A stretch of 50,328 nt of DNA from Aestuariibacter sp. GS-14 (lineage in GTDB: Bacteria; Pseudomonadota; Gammaproteobacteria; Enterobacterales; Alteromonadaceae): the NCBI RefSeq assembly GCF_006494365.1, contig NZ_VHIP01000021.1, positions 1 through 50,328 of the forward strand. Direction: 5' to 3'. The notes beneath the pieces were generated by a model. It was given only the letters and a program-made list of their open reading frames with translations, was not told where the DNA came from and made no database searches. Position numbers and translations under genes: made by a program. This document shows, in pieces, positions 16,250 to 25,257 of the stretch (its first letter is position 1; each line of letters opens with the position of its first letter).

Positions 16250-17248
16250 CTTTAAGCGCATGTATTGCATTTGTGTAGCGATAGTACGCTTAAAACTATC
16301 AACCAGTATTATTTGCAGTAAAGCTTGCTGCAGCTTTCGTCTGAGCGATTTAACGGGGTAGTTTTTACTAAGTAGATATCTTCCTATTTTTATCCGCAAT
16401 GATGCTGAGATAGGTTGATTGAATGACTTAATTGTTAGTTTTGTGTCTTCTAGTTCAGTAATGAGTAAGTGTGTAATTAATTGGCATCCCCAGGCTTTAC
16501 ATATTTGCTCTAAACCCCGAGAGCTCATCTTTAGCTTGTTTAAAAGACTCGATGCGTCTAAAAGGCTGTGATGCGGCAAATATCCATCACCAAATATATG
16601 TAAAGCTGCGTGAATAAAATTATGCTCTGGGCCCATTACTCTTATTGCTGGCGTATTGAATTGTGGGTGCTCTCTGCTTAATGCAAAGATGTCTGCATTG
16701 CATATAGAAAACAGTTTAGGATTAGTAAGGTCTGTATGTACATCAATAAACAGTGTTGGATCTTGTTTACTTATCCAGCTTTGTTCATACAAGCCATCAA
16801 ATGGCTGTGAATCTGATTTGTTGTGTAAGTAGGCAACCTTTTGAAGGATCTGCTCCAGCTTATCTTTTTCGTTGCTTCTGATAAGCATGTCGATATCTGA
16901 ATTTCCCCGACAGCGCTGATTTGGGTAGAGGTAACCATTTAGTGCGGATGATTTCAGCAAGACTACTGTTATTGAATGTAATTCAAACTCTCTGGCAATA
17001 CTCCGAATAAATGCCTGTTGCTTTAAGTTGGTTGCAATTATTGCCATTTTAATTGCATTGAATTTTGCTTTTTGAGTTTCAGTGATTGGCAGGTCTGTTG
17101 TGGATTGAATTGGTAGTAAGGCGGCGAAACGTTGCAGGTGTGGGTACTTTAAAACAAGCTCGATTAGTTGTTTGCGTTCAAAGTTGGTTAGTTCTTTTCG
17201 CAAACATTGGTGATAAAAATAGTACGTTTCATTAATGGCTAATTTCAT
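16238..17248 (-). CDS. Nucleotidyltransferase-family protein (NTP_transf_5-like)
   Basis: A 336-aa protein of the uncharacterised nucleotidyltransferase family. VVLLKSSALNGYLYPNQRCRGNSDIDMLI (about 95-122) includes the GNSDID metal-binding motif of polymerase-beta-type transferases, and FIDVHTDLTNP near 160 supplies the later acidic/His strand. Members are recurrent accessories in lasso-peptide clusters and in exosortase-linked EPS loci; their substrate is generally unknown. Here it sits beyond the hairpin at the end of the tyrosine-kinase operon. Together with the HprK-like gene at 4963 and the lasso-like peptides it makes a suggestive, but scattered, set. Confidence 0.75.
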   Translation of the reverse strand: MKLAINETYYFYHQCLRKELTNFERKQLIELVLKYPHLQRFAALLPIQSTTDLPITETQKAKFNAIKMAIIATNLKQQAFIRSIAREFELHSITVVLLKSSALNGYLYPNQRCRGNSDIDMLIRSNEKDKLEQILQKVAYLHNKSDSQPFDGLYEQSWISKQDPTLFIDVHTDLTNPKLFSICNADIFALSREHPQFNTPAIRVMGPEHNFIHAALHIFGDGYLPHHSLLDASSLLNKLKMSSRGLEQICKAWGCQLITHLLITELEDTKLTIKSFNQPISASLRIKIGRYLLSKNYPVKSLRRKLQQALLQIILVDSFKRTIATQMQYMRLKLFR

Positions 17249-17287
17249 GTTTCTTAATGTTTGATGCGCCGCCGGTTTTTAAAATGC

Positions 17288-17311
17288 CTTGGCGCCTCAA
17301 AAGGCGCCAAG
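17288..17311 (-). terminator. Strong hairpin after the EPS kinase gene
   Basis: CTTGGCGCCT (17288-17297), CAAA, AGGCGCCAAG (17302-17311): a perfect 10-bp stem. On the minus strand it follows the kinase stop and is trailed by GCATTTTAAAAA, so a terminator or attenuator in front of the nucleotidyltransferase is likely. Confidence 0.65.
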
Positions 17312-17346
17312 TATCTTTTAATTAGTTGTTCTCTAGGTTCTCGAAC

Positions 17347-19560
17347 TTAAGATTTGGCTTTCTCTACACCATAGTAACTGTCTTGATAGTAATGTTCGCC
17401 GTAGTAGCTCATCTTCTGAGGTGAAGCCTGGGTAAGCACTACACCCGTTATAGTGGCGTTAACCTTGCGTAAGCGGGTAATGGTTTCTTTGGCCATACTG
17501 ATCTTTGTTTCTTCCGCTTTTACTGCCACTATGGTTGCATCAACCATTTTAGCTAATACGCATGAATCACTCACCGGTAGGGTAGGCGGGCTGTCTATTA
17601 CTATGTGTGTAAAGCGCTCACGCAATGAATGCAGTAGGTTAGCAAACCGTTTGCTGGAAATAAGCTCCATTGGGTTTGGAGGAATAGTACCACACGTAAT
17701 TACGCTTAAGTTTGGCGCGCCTTCTACCTGATGGAATACGTTGGTATCGGTTTTACCGCTTAACAGGTCACTCAGGCCCATATCGGCTTTTATGCCGAGG
17801 TCTTTACCCACTGCCGGCTTACGTAAGTCCATTTCTATCAGCAGCGTTTTATCCATTTGGCTTAACGCCACAGCCAGGTTAATGGCCAGTGTAGTTTTAC
17901 CTTCTGAGCCATTAGTTGAGGTAATCAAAATGGATTTAGGCGGGTTATCTATGTTCGAGAATATTAAACCTGTTCTTATGGTATTAATAGCCTCGGCAAA
18001 GGTACTGCGTTGGTCGGTTATATATTGCTTCTCTGGCTCAACACTGCCCTTTTTCTTCTTAACTAGTGGGGTAACCCCTAACGAAGGTAAAGCCAGTTCA
18101 TGTTCAAGCTGATCTGGTGTTCTAAATACGTTGCCCATTAATTCACGAGCAAACGCAAATACCACACCAAAGAACACACCAAATACCAAACTTGCGGCCA
18201 CAATCAGTGATGCACGGGGTTTAACCGGAAATTCTGGGATTGTAGCGTTGTCGATAATACGAATGTTGGATGCATCGTAATCACCAGATACATCGGCTTC
18301 CATGAGTTTACCTAAGAAGCTTTCATAAACACGGCGGTTGTTTTCTACTTCGCGTTCCAAGCGGGTAAGCTCAAAACTATCGCCCTGATAACTTTGTAAA
18401 TCGGTTCTGGTTTGATCTATTAATTCACGAACATTGCGCTCTTGGGTTTGCGCTGCACGGTATTCGTTTTTAATGTTCTCTACAATTTTGGCTGCTTCTC
18501 TGTCCAGGTTTACCTGTGCACTGGCAAGATCAGAACGGGCTGCAATCATTTTAGGGTGCTTTTCGCCGTAACGTTCGCTGAGTTCCTGCACTTTACGGCT
18601 TAGGGTGGATTCTTCCCTAACCAAATCGCGAATGGTATTGCTTTGTAATACCGGCCCAATAGAACGGTAATCGCCACCACTTCGCTCGGCTTGCGTAACT
18701 TGCGCATATAATTCCTGAGCCTGAGAAAGCTGAGTTTGCGCGCGTACTAACTCAGTATTTAAAGTTTGCAGTTGCGTGTTGGCTAAGCGTTCTTGTTGCT
18801 CAGTATCCATTAAGTTTTGCGATAAACGGAAGTTACGCAGTTTATCTTCCGATTCCTGCAATGTTATGCGCAGTTCTTCTAACTGTTCGCTAAGCCACTC
18901 GGCAGTGTCTTTGATTTGACTTAAACGAGACTCTAAACCAAATTCTATATAGGCTTCGCTAATAGCGTTAACCACATCAGCTGCTAAAGCCGGATCTTCG
19001 TTCATGTAGCTGATATTAATTATTTGGCTTTGAGTACCGCCATTTACGGTCAGACCAGCTTGTATTGCCTGCGCTAGCATTGTGCGCAATTGTGAATCGC
19101 TTAATTCAACCGGGGCTTGCTTAGCTTCGTCAGATGGCAATAACTCTTTAATCGATTTTTTAATACTGCTAATTACACTTTCGTTTTCGCCAGACGCTTT
19201 TAATTCAGCCTGTTCTTTTTTATAGCGAACAACCAGATTTAACTTATCAACTACGGTTTCGGCAACTTTACGCGATTGAATGATTTCGTATTGTGTTTCG
19301 TAAAACAAAAACACCATGGAATTCATTATATATTGATCTTGAGCTGTAGCATTTGGCTGTACTGGGTCGGCTTGTATTTTTGCGGATGCCTGAAAAATAG
19401 GGGTGGCTTTCGAAACGTAAAAAATACCCAATGCAATAAAGCAAAGCGTAATTAAAGCAATGCTCCATTTGCGGCGCTTTAAAATGCGAATGTACTGGCC
19501 TAGGTCTATTACGTCGTTGTCGCTCGTGCTACGAGCGGAGTAGCTATCCATTCTTTCCAT
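17347..19560 (-). CDS. Wzc-like EPS chain-length and tyrosine autokinase
   Basis: A 737-aa inner-membrane protein. A Wzz domain starts at about residue 17 (DLGQYIRILKRRKWSI with the first membrane helix). A long periplasmic coiled coil follows (about 195-420), then VENNRRVYESFLGKL and the second helix (LIVAASLVFGVFFGVVFAF, about 450-475). The cytoplasmic BY-kinase has Walker A STNGSEGKTTLA, Walker A' LLIEMDLRKP and Walker B HIVIDSPPTLP, and ends in a Tyr cluster (YYGEHYYQDSYYG), the autophosphorylation site. It sets polymer length with the polymerase and the Wza-like exporter. AAAGGA before the ATG supports the start; it is 12 bases behind the wza-like gene. Confidence 0.93.
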   Translation of the reverse strand: MERMDSYSARSTSDNDVIDLGQYIRILKRRKWSIALITLCFIALGIFYVSKATPIFQASAKIQADPVQPNATAQDQYIMNSMVFLFYETQYEIIQSRKVAETVVDKLNLVVRYKKEQAELKASGENESVISSIKKSIKELLPSDEAKQAPVELSDSQLRTMLAQAIQAGLTVNGGTQSQIINISYMNEDPALAADVVNAISEAYIEFGLESRLSQIKDTAEWLSEQLEELRITLQESEDKLRNFRLSQNLMDTEQQERLANTQLQTLNTELVRAQTQLSQAQELYAQVTQAERSGGDYRSIGPVLQSNTIRDLVREESTLSRKVQELSERYGEKHPKMIAARSDLASAQVNLDREAAKIVENIKNEYRAAQTQERNVRELIDQTRTDLQSYQGDSFELTRLEREVENNRRVYESFLGKLMEADVSGDYDASNIRIIDNATIPEFPVKPRASLIVAASLVFGVFFGVVFAFARELMGNVFRTPDQLEHELALPSLGVTPLVKKKKGSVEPEKQYITDQRSTFAEAINTIRTGLIFSNIDNPPKSILITSTNGSEGKTTLAINLAVALSQMDKTLLIEMDLRKPAVGKDLGIKADMGLSDLLSGKTDTNVFHQVEGAPNLSVITCGTIPPNPMELISSKRFANLLHSLRERFTHIVIDSPPTLPVSDSCVLAKMVDATIVAVKAEETKISMAKETITRLRKVNATITGVVLTQASPQKMSYYGEHYYQDSYYGVEKAKS

Positions 19561-19572
19561 ACTTCAATTCCT

Positions 19573-20142
19573 TTAGAAAAAGCTTTCTTCTACTGTAATG
19601 ACGTCACCTGGCTGCACTGGTGTAGTGAGATCGGCTGTTATTGGCATTCCATTAGAGTTTTCGCGCACGAGTAAAATTTTGCTTCTGGAAGCGCGTTCGG
19701 TAAAGCCTCCAGCCAGCGTAATTGCACGTTGAACTGTCATACCCTCACGGTAACTGTATCCACCGGGTTTACTCACTTCCCCGTTAACATAAAACTGCCG
19801 GTATTCTACTATGGTTACAGTAATATCTGGTTTCTTTAAGTAGTCGCCCAAATACAAATTGTGAATAGCTTGCTCTGCTTGTGCAATGCTTAAACCCTTA
19901 ACGTTTACTTGCCCGATTAGTGGCATGGCAATGGTGCCTGTACTCGAAACTCTGGCTTCGCGTAAGCTTAAATCGGGCTCGTCGAATACACTTACCGAAA
20001 TAACATCATCCGCACCTAGTTTGTAGTGCTGTAAATCCTGAGCGTATGCACTTGTGCTAACAACTAAACACGTCAGGATTGTAAACAAGAAATAAGTGAA
20101 TAATGCTCTTTTCGAATTTAATATGTTATGCATTTTATTCAT
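19573..20142 (-). CDS. Wza-like polysaccharide export protein
   Basis: A 189-aa secreted protein. Its signal peptide ends near STSAYA|QDL with no lipobox Cys, unlike E. coli Wza. The Poly_export domain (YKLGADDVISVSVFDEPDLS through ADITVTIVEYRQF-like strand, about 40-125) is followed by one SLBB segment (FYVNGEVSKPGGYSYREGMTVQRAITLAGG). At half the length of Wza, it is of the short type seen in exosortase-linked EPS loci, where a separate barrel provides the outer-membrane part. It overlaps the barrel gene by 8 bp. Confidence 0.9.
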   Translation of the reverse strand: MNKMHNILNSKRALFTYFLFTILTCLVVSTSAYAQDLQHYKLGADDVISVSVFDEPDLSLREARVSSTGTIAMPLIGQVNVKGLSIAQAEQAIHNLYLGDYLKKPDITVTIVEYRQFYVNGEVSKPGGYSYREGMTVQRAITLAGGFTERASRSKILLVRENSNGMPITADLTTPVQPGDVITVEESFF

Positions 20143-21304
20143 CCATTGAAAATATTACATTTATTCCAAAAATGTTGGCTTCGAATTCAGCTAACAAATC
20201 AGTAGAGTCACGTTGTTCGTATGAGTAACTTAAACCTACTGCTATATTACGCAGAACTGAGTATTCTAATGCTATTTTTGAGATAAAACGGTCGTCTTTA
20301 CGCGCTGTTGTAAATACCAATTCGTCGCTGGCATAACCTGCACTAGCTTCTATTTTCATCAATTCTGATAATTCGTGGCTAAGATTAAGTCCGTAGCTAG
20401 TGCGGAGAAAACCACCAGTCTGTTCTAGAGATGAATCTATTGATTCTCTTCTAGCAACCATTTCCAATGTTGTATAGGTGTTAATCGACCAATTAACTTG
20501 CCCGTTATAGGCTAGGCCATCAATATCACGAAGTGTTTCTAGATCATAATCACGGTCTTGGTAACCAATATTTATATCGCCAGAGAGTTTATTGGTAAAA
20601 TCCCATGTTAATCCAACTCTATATCGCTTGTAGATATTATCCAGCTCAAATCCGTTTACGTTTTCATAGTCATTGTCAGCATATATGGTTTCCAAATAAG
20701 CACGCGTCTTTGGGGCTAATCTGAATGTAAAACGACCGATAAATTCGTCACTCACAAAATCTAAGAAATTCAGGTTGTTATTTATGTGATCTTTTTGGTT
20801 TTTACGATACTCTAAAGCTATTCTCCCAGCTGCACTTTCACCACCATAAGCAAATCCGGCTAAAAAATAGTTCTGGTTGAATTTGTTGTATTCAGTAATG
20901 TCGAGTTGAATTCGGTTTATTGAACCTGGATCTTCATGTTCTTTTTGATAACCGGCTTCAAATTTACTTGTGAATCTCAACGAATGATCAAAATTAATCT
21001 TTGCGCGAATATCATGATCGCTGTAATCAGCATCGCTGGTATCGGCAAACTTTGAATAATCGCCGTTATAGCTAAGCTCGAAACGCTGTTTGCCAAAACC
21101 GCCAATTAACTTTAATTCGGGAGCAACGGAAAGGTAGGTGTCTGACTGCGCAAGGTCGTCGGTTACACGGTAAATGTTGTCGTCGTGCGCCAGTGTGGTA
21201 TCGGCTTTTGCAAAAAAGCCGGTTGCATCTTCCTGTGCCAAAGCCATTGAACTGCAAAGGGCTAAAGCAATTGTTGATAATGTAAATTTAGTACGGTTAC
21301 GCAT
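20135..21304 (-). CDS. Outer-membrane beta-barrel protein of the EPS locus
   Basis: A 389-aa protein. I choose the ATG at 21304 (MRNRTKFTLSTIALALCSSMALAQ), which follows the upstream stop by 5 bases, has GGAAG upstream and gives a clean signal peptide; a start 15 bases earlier would overlap that gene. After the signal peptide come regular amphipathic strands with alternating aromatic and polar residues (FELSYNGDYSKF, RVGLTWDFTNKLSGDINIGYQDRDY, IAVGLSYSYEQRDSTD), ending in an IFGINVIFSM strand. It resembles the EpsL/BBP2-type barrels of EPS and PEP-CTERM loci, which complement short Wza-like proteins. Confidence 0.82.
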   Translation of the reverse strand: MRNRTKFTLSTIALALCSSMALAQEDATGFFAKADTTLAHDDNIYRVTDDLAQSDTYLSVAPELKLIGGFGKQRFELSYNGDYSKFADTSDADYSDHDIRAKINFDHSLRFTSKFEAGYQKEHEDPGSINRIQLDITEYNKFNQNYFLAGFAYGGESAAGRIALEYRKNQKDHINNNLNFLDFVSDEFIGRFTFRLAPKTRAYLETIYADNDYENVNGFELDNIYKRYRVGLTWDFTNKLSGDINIGYQDRDYDLETLRDIDGLAYNGQVNWSINTYTTLEMVARRESIDSSLEQTGGFLRTSYGLNLSHELSELMKIEASAGYASDELVFTTARKDDRFISKIALEYSVLRNIAVGLSYSYEQRDSTDLLAEFEANIFGINVIFSMDE

Positions 21305-21309
21305 TCCTG

Positions 21310-21726
21310 TTACTTCCATAAACCTTTAAACCAATCCCAGATTCCCAGGGAAAAACCTTTAAATAAGTTAATTCCAAGGGCCGATTTTATTAAATACAGC
21401 ACCAACAAGCCAAACAGTGTTGATGCGCCAATAAACGTAGCAATGAATAATGCAAATGTAATTGCTGATATTTGCTTTTCCCGGCGAGTTAAATCCCGAC
21501 GGTTTCGGCCCATTAATAAAACAAAATAAATTTGACGCTTAACAAACGGTACAGGGAAGGTAGAACGAATATCTACTGAGTGCTTTTTCCAGCTTCTTGC
21601 GCCTAACGCGCTGTGCAGGTGCGACAGTTGTTCTTCGGTAAACGAATTGGCAACCTCGGGTGGCATTCTGTCGAGTATGCTTTGTAAGGCTGGATCGTTA
21701 GTAGATTGAGATGTACTTCTATTCAC
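21310..21726 (-). CDS. Small membrane protein leading the EPS export operon
   Basis: A 138-aa protein I do not recognise. The first 60 residues are soluble and polar (LDRMPPEVANSFTEEQLSHLHSALG, which looks like a short helical hairpin), followed by KRQIYFVLLMGRNRRDLTRREKQ and two hydrophobic helices (about 85-120). It ends in aromatic residues (FSLGIWDWFKGLWK). It is the first gene of the reverse operon with the barrel, export protein and kinase, so a role in EPS assembly or its regulation is likely from position alone. Confidence 0.6.
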   Translation of the reverse strand: MNRSTSQSTNDPALQSILDRMPPEVANSFTEEQLSHLHSALGARSWKKHSVDIRSTFPVPFVKRQIYFVLLMGRNRRDLTRREKQISAITFALFIATFIGASTLFGLLVLYLIKSALGINLFKGFSLGIWDWFKGLWK

Positions 21727-22070
21727 CGTGATCCCTGTAATTTACCTTTTATTATTTGCACCGTTTAAGTGCTACATATTGCAACATTTTGGCGCGTTTT
21801 GCATACAAAAAATGCAGTACGTCCAATGTGCTACAACTTACAAGCGTGTTTACGTTATTGCAATGCAATTATCTATCCAACATCTTACAGTATTGTGATG
21901 CTTACGAACACTGGTTGATGAGCATGTGTGCAAGGGGCTGTGATTTTAATTGTTGTGTGAAGTGGTTGGTGCAGTAAGTAATTAAGAATTAAGAGTAGTT
22001 TTTTTGCGCATGTGGTTGGTATTATGCAAATGTATAAAGTTTAACCTTTAAGGGATTGCAGAGTAGCACT
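21727..22070. promoter_or_regulatory. Divergent regulatory region between EPS export operon and gmd
   Basis: About 340 bases serving two divergent units. Repeated elements are GTGCTACA at 21769-21776 and 21828-21835, several CAACnTnTTACA-like words, and TTTTGCATACAAA at 21797-21809, which matches the core of the twin sites in front of ohr. A 73-codon open frame (21756-21977) has no ribosome site or family resemblance and is not called as a gene. Confidence 0.45.
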
Positions 22071-23186
22071 ATGAAAAAAGCGCTTATTACCGGTGTAACC
22101 GGCCAGGATGGTTCATACCTAGCTGAGTTGTTGTTAGAAAAAGGGTATGAGGTTCACGGTATAAAGCGTCGTGCGTCTTTGTTTAATACGGAGCGTGTGG
22201 ATCATATTTACGAAGATCCCCGTCATGCCAAACCAAAGTTCTTTTTGCATTATGGTGACTTAACGGATACGTCTAACCTTACGCGCATTTTGCAGGAAGT
22301 GCAGCCCGACGAAGTTTATAATCTGGGGGCTCAGTCGCATGTGGCGGTATCGTTCTTGTCGCCGGAGTATACGGCCGATGTAGATGCGCTTGGCACATTG
22401 CGGTTGTTAGAAGCCATCCGTTTTTTAGGCATGGAAAAGAAAACGCGATTTTATCAGGCGTCTACGTCTGAAATGTATGGCTTGGTGCGGGAAACCCCAC
22501 AAACCGAAACCACTCCATTTCATCCTCGTTCGCCCTATGGTGTAGCAAAACTGTATGCCTATTGGATTGCGGTTAATTACCGCGAATCTTATGGCATGTA
22601 TGCTTGTAATGGTATTTTGTTCAACCATGAATCACCTCGCAGAGGTGAAACCTTTGTTACCCGCAAAATCACTCGTGGAATTGCTAATATTTCTCAGGGA
22701 TTAGAGCCGTGTTTGTATCTGGGGAATTTAGATGCGCTGCGGGACTGGGGGCATGCAAAAGATTATGTGCGTATGCAATGGATGATGCTTCAGCAAGATA
22801 CCCCGGAAGATTATGTTATTGCCACGGGTAAACAGATTTCTGTGCGCGAATTTGTGCGAATGAGCTGCAAAGAAGCGGGGATTGAAGTGGAGTTTAGCGG
22901 TACTGGGGTGAATGAAATTGCTACGGTTACTCAGGTTGATAAAAGCATTGCGCCAGGTGTTAGCGTGGGCAAAGTTATTATAAAAATCGACCCGTGTTAT
23001 TTTCGCCCGGCAGAAGTAGATACCTTACTTGGTGATCCTTCCAAGGCAAAAATAAAGCTGGGGTGGGAGCCAGAGATAACCGTTGAACAAATGTGCGCCG
23101 AAATGGTGGCGTCTGATCTTCAAAAGGCACGTCAGCATGCTTTACTGAAAAAACATGGCTACGAAGTGCCTGTTGCTAAAGAATAA
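22071..23186 (+). CDS. gmd: GDP-mannose 4,6-dehydratase
   Basis: A 371-aa short-chain dehydratase starting at ATG 22071 ([30 protein letters not shown]). The NAD(P)-binding motif [13 protein letters not shown], the specific [20 protein letters not shown], the QASTSEMYG Ser/Thr loop, the [12 protein letters not shown] catalytic YxxxK and [18 protein letters not shown] are all Gmd signatures. It turns GDP-D-mannose into GDP-4-keto-6-deoxymannose, precursor of GDP-fucose, rhamnose or perosamine. Length matches E. coli Gmd. No fucose synthase or epimerase lies next to it, so the second step is encoded elsewhere. A REP array follows. Confidence 0.95.
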   Translation: MKKALITGVTGQDGSYLAELLLEKGYEVHGIKRRASLFNTERVDHIYEDPRHAKPKFFLHYGDLTDTSNLTRILQEVQPDEVYNLGAQSHVAVSFLSPEYTADVDALGTLRLLEAIRFLGMEKKTRFYQASTSEMYGLVRETPQTETTPFHPRSPYGVAKLYAYWIAVNYRESYGMYACNGILFNHESPRRGETFVTRKITRGIANISQGLEPCLYLGNLDALRDWGHAKDYVRMQWMMLQQDTPEDYVIATGKQISVREFVRMSCKEAGIEVEFSGTGVNEIATVTQVDKSIAPGVSVGKVIIKIDPCYFRPAEVDTLLGDPSKAKIKLGWEPEITVEQMCAEMVASDLQKARQHALLKKHGYEVPVAKE

Positions 23187-23299
23187 TTAGGTTAGTTTTC
23201 GTTACTTAATTGTGTTTTATGTCGCATGTATTTCTCCATGCGATTTTTGTGTTATTCATTGCTTCTGCTGCTTTTTGCGTTATTCCCGCGTTTTTTCTA

Positions 23300-23957
23300 C
23301 CATCATCCCCGCGTTTCAATCACTGTCATCCTCGTGTTCCAATAACCGTCATCCCCGCGCAGGCGGGGATCTTGTTTGGCTTTTGTACGTTGTTTGGGTA
23401 GGCCCCGGGTCGAGCCCGGGATGACGGAATGTGGGCCGGGTGACAGAAAGGGAGTGTCATCTTCGCGTTCTAATAACTTTCATCCCGCGTAACATTAAAC
23501 CGTCATCCCCGCGTCCTTCTATTCGTCATCCCCGCGCAGGCGGGGATCTTGTTTGGCTTTGGCGCGTTGTTTGAGTAGGCCCCGGGTCGAGCCCGGGGTG
23601 ATGGTTATTAAGATCACGGCCTGTTTTAGTAGGTCCCGGGTCAAGCCCGGGATGACGGAATGTGGGCAGGGTGACAGAAAGGGAGTGTCATCTTCGCGTT
23701 CTAATCACTATCATCCCGCGTAACATTAAACCGTCATCCCCGCGTCCTCCTTACTGTCATCCCCGCGCAGGCGGGGATCTTGTTTGGCTTTGGCGCGTTG
23801 TTTGAGTAGATCCCGGGTCGAGCCCGGGATGACGGTTATTAAGATCACGGCCTGTTTGAGTAGGTCCCGGGTCGAGCCCGGGATGACGGTTATTAAGATC
23901 ACGGCCTGTTTTAGTAGGTCCCGGGTCAAGCCCGGGATGACAGGGGATCTTGTTTGG
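23300..23957. repeat. REP-like palindromic array 2
   Basis: Alternating palindromes of the same two types as array 1 but in the opposite overall orientation (CGTCATCCCCGCGCAGGCGG, GTCCCGGGTCGAGCCCGGGA, GACGGTTATTAAGATCACGG). A larger unit with GGGTGACAGAAAGGGAGTG, TCTTCGCGTTCTAAT and CATCCCGCGTAACATTAAAC occurs twice (about 23430 and 23670). The array ends exactly against the stop codon of the metallophosphoesterase. Confidence 0.9.
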
Positions 23958-23958
23958 G

Positions 23959-24663
23959 CTAGTTGCGCTGCTTAAACGCGTCAATTGTATCGCTTAGGTT
24001 AATTACCGTAGGGCTGCCGAATCGGCCGGTATCAATGTGATATGAGTTGCCAATCCAAATACACTCTGGCGTAGAGTTGTGGCCGTGAACGGAAAAATCC
24101 ACCCCGTGATTAATATTGTGTTTGCGTTTGGTGAAGCGCTCTCTGTCCCATAGCAGCGGCCATACACAGGCTTCGGTGTTGCCGGGCATGGTTTCCCAGC
24201 TCCAGGTAACAGGCAGGGTATGCGATATGCCGATGGTATGCCCCTTGTACTCTAATTTAATTGCAAGGGGCTGCTTAATAAACCAACGGCACAGGGTAAG
24301 CAGGGTTTGTACCGACGCCCCCTGATGCCATTTGCCGCCGTTTTGGGTCCATAGCCTCAGGGCAAAGGTGTCGCGGCTCATTAGCGACTCCATCATCATG
24401 TGTTCGTGATTGCCCAGCACCACATGCGCGCCTATTGCCTGAAAGTACTCCACCAGTGTGGCGCTATCTGGCCCGCGATCAATAATATCGCCCAGGCTAA
24501 TCAGCACGTCTTCTTCGGCATTAAAATGTACCTTGCTAAGTTCTGCCTGCAGTTTTGCGTAATTGCCGTCTAAGTCGCCTACCACAAATACGCGTTGGGT
24601 ATCCGGTATGGTAAGGCTTTTACACAATGGCGCTTTACTTATTGCGGTGGTTTTAACATTCAT
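23959..24663 (-). CDS. PPP-type metallophosphoesterase (Ser/Thr phosphatase-like)
   Basis: A 234-aa calcineurin-like phosphoesterase of the bacterial PrpA/lambda-phosphatase kind. Metal-binding motifs are VVGDLDGNYAKL (29-40), ISLGDIIDRGPDS (56-68), VLGNHEHMMM (82-91), GISHTLP and SVHGHN. The first motif is normally GDxHG; here the His is replaced by Asp, an unusual change at a metal ligand, while GDxxDRG and GNHE are intact. It may be a phosphoprotein or nucleotide phosphatase; activity should not be assumed. The gene stands alone, and its stop codon abuts REP array 2. Confidence 0.8.
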   Translation of the reverse strand: MNVKTTAISKAPLCKSLTIPDTQRVFVVGDLDGNYAKLQAELSKVHFNAEEDVLISLGDIIDRGPDSATLVEYFQAIGAHVVLGNHEHMMMESLMSRDTFALRLWTQNGGKWHQGASVQTLLTLCRWFIKQPLAIKLEYKGHTIGISHTLPVTWSWETMPGNTEACVWPLLWDRERFTKRKHNINHGVDFSVHGHNSTPECIWIGNSYHIDTGRFGSPTVINLSDTIDAFKQRN

Positions 24664-24768
24664 ATCGCTGTGGAGGTACTTAACTTAAATTCAACGGTTT
24701 TGGCTATGTTACTGCTTACTGCGCCAGTTACCAAGGGGCAATCCTGTATGTGAGCGGTTACCAGTGCG

Positions 24769-25257
24769 CTAGAGGCTTGCGAGTTTTTCGATTAGTGGAA
24801 TGCGTTCTATTACCACGGCCACCGAAATGGCAATGAATAGTGAAATGCGCAGCGCCCAGTGGGGTTTATGCGGGCGCTGAAAATGCAGCAGTATGCTAAT
24901 GCCTAATAGGGTGCCAAGTATGTTGCGCAGAATGTCGCTCCATTGAAACGACCTGCCCACAGAGCTTTGCAGCAGTTCTATAAGCAAACTTAATAGAAAC
25001 ACCATCAGCAAAAAGCGGGGTATGCGCGTGCGGTTTTTACCTTTGGTAAACCGGTAAAAGGCCATCGCAAATACGCTAAAAAAGATAATGTGCCCGGTAT
25101 TTAGAATGGCAGCGCCCAGTGGGCCACTCATCCATTTTGGAACGGGTACAAAAAACAGCGCCGACAATATGGAAAACACCACAACCAGAATCACCGGAAA
25201 CGGAATTAACGGCCTTGATTTAGGTGGTTTGGTAATAAGTTCTTCCTGAACAGACAT
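24769..25257 (-). CDS. VanZ-like small membrane protein
   Basis: A 162-aa membrane protein, started at ATG 25257 (MSVQEELITKPPKSRP); a longer reading runs into repeat DNA and is rejected. Four hydrophobic helices are present. LLIELLQSSVGRSFQWSDILRNILGTLLGISI near residues 95-125 matches the VanZ family core (ELLQ...R...D...N..G...G). The VanZ family takes its name from a teicoplanin-resistance protein, but most members, like this one, have no assigned role. It is transcribed alone. Confidence 0.72.
   Translation of the reverse strand: MSVQEELITKPPKSRPLIPFPVILVVVFSILSALFFVPVPKWMSGPLGAAILNTGHIIFFSVFAMAFYRFTKGKNRTRIPRFLLMVFLLSLLIELLQSSVGRSFQWSDILRNILGTLLGISILLHFQRPHKPHWALRISLFIAISVAVVIERIPLIEKLASL

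Noticed and set aside
17453-18112. Long plus-strand open frames opposite the Wzc-like kinase
   Set aside because: Antisense shadows of a well-supported gene; no domain or ribosome site.
21756-21977. 73-codon Cys-rich open frame between the EPS operon and gmd
   Set aside because: No ribosome site, no family resemblance, and it coincides with a regulatory region full of repeated motifs.
22012-22028. Sigma-54-like promoter before gmd (GG-N10-GC)
   Set aside because: The spacing fits, but the -24 element lacks CAC and no copy of the upstream block lies about 100 bp before it. A chance match is likely.
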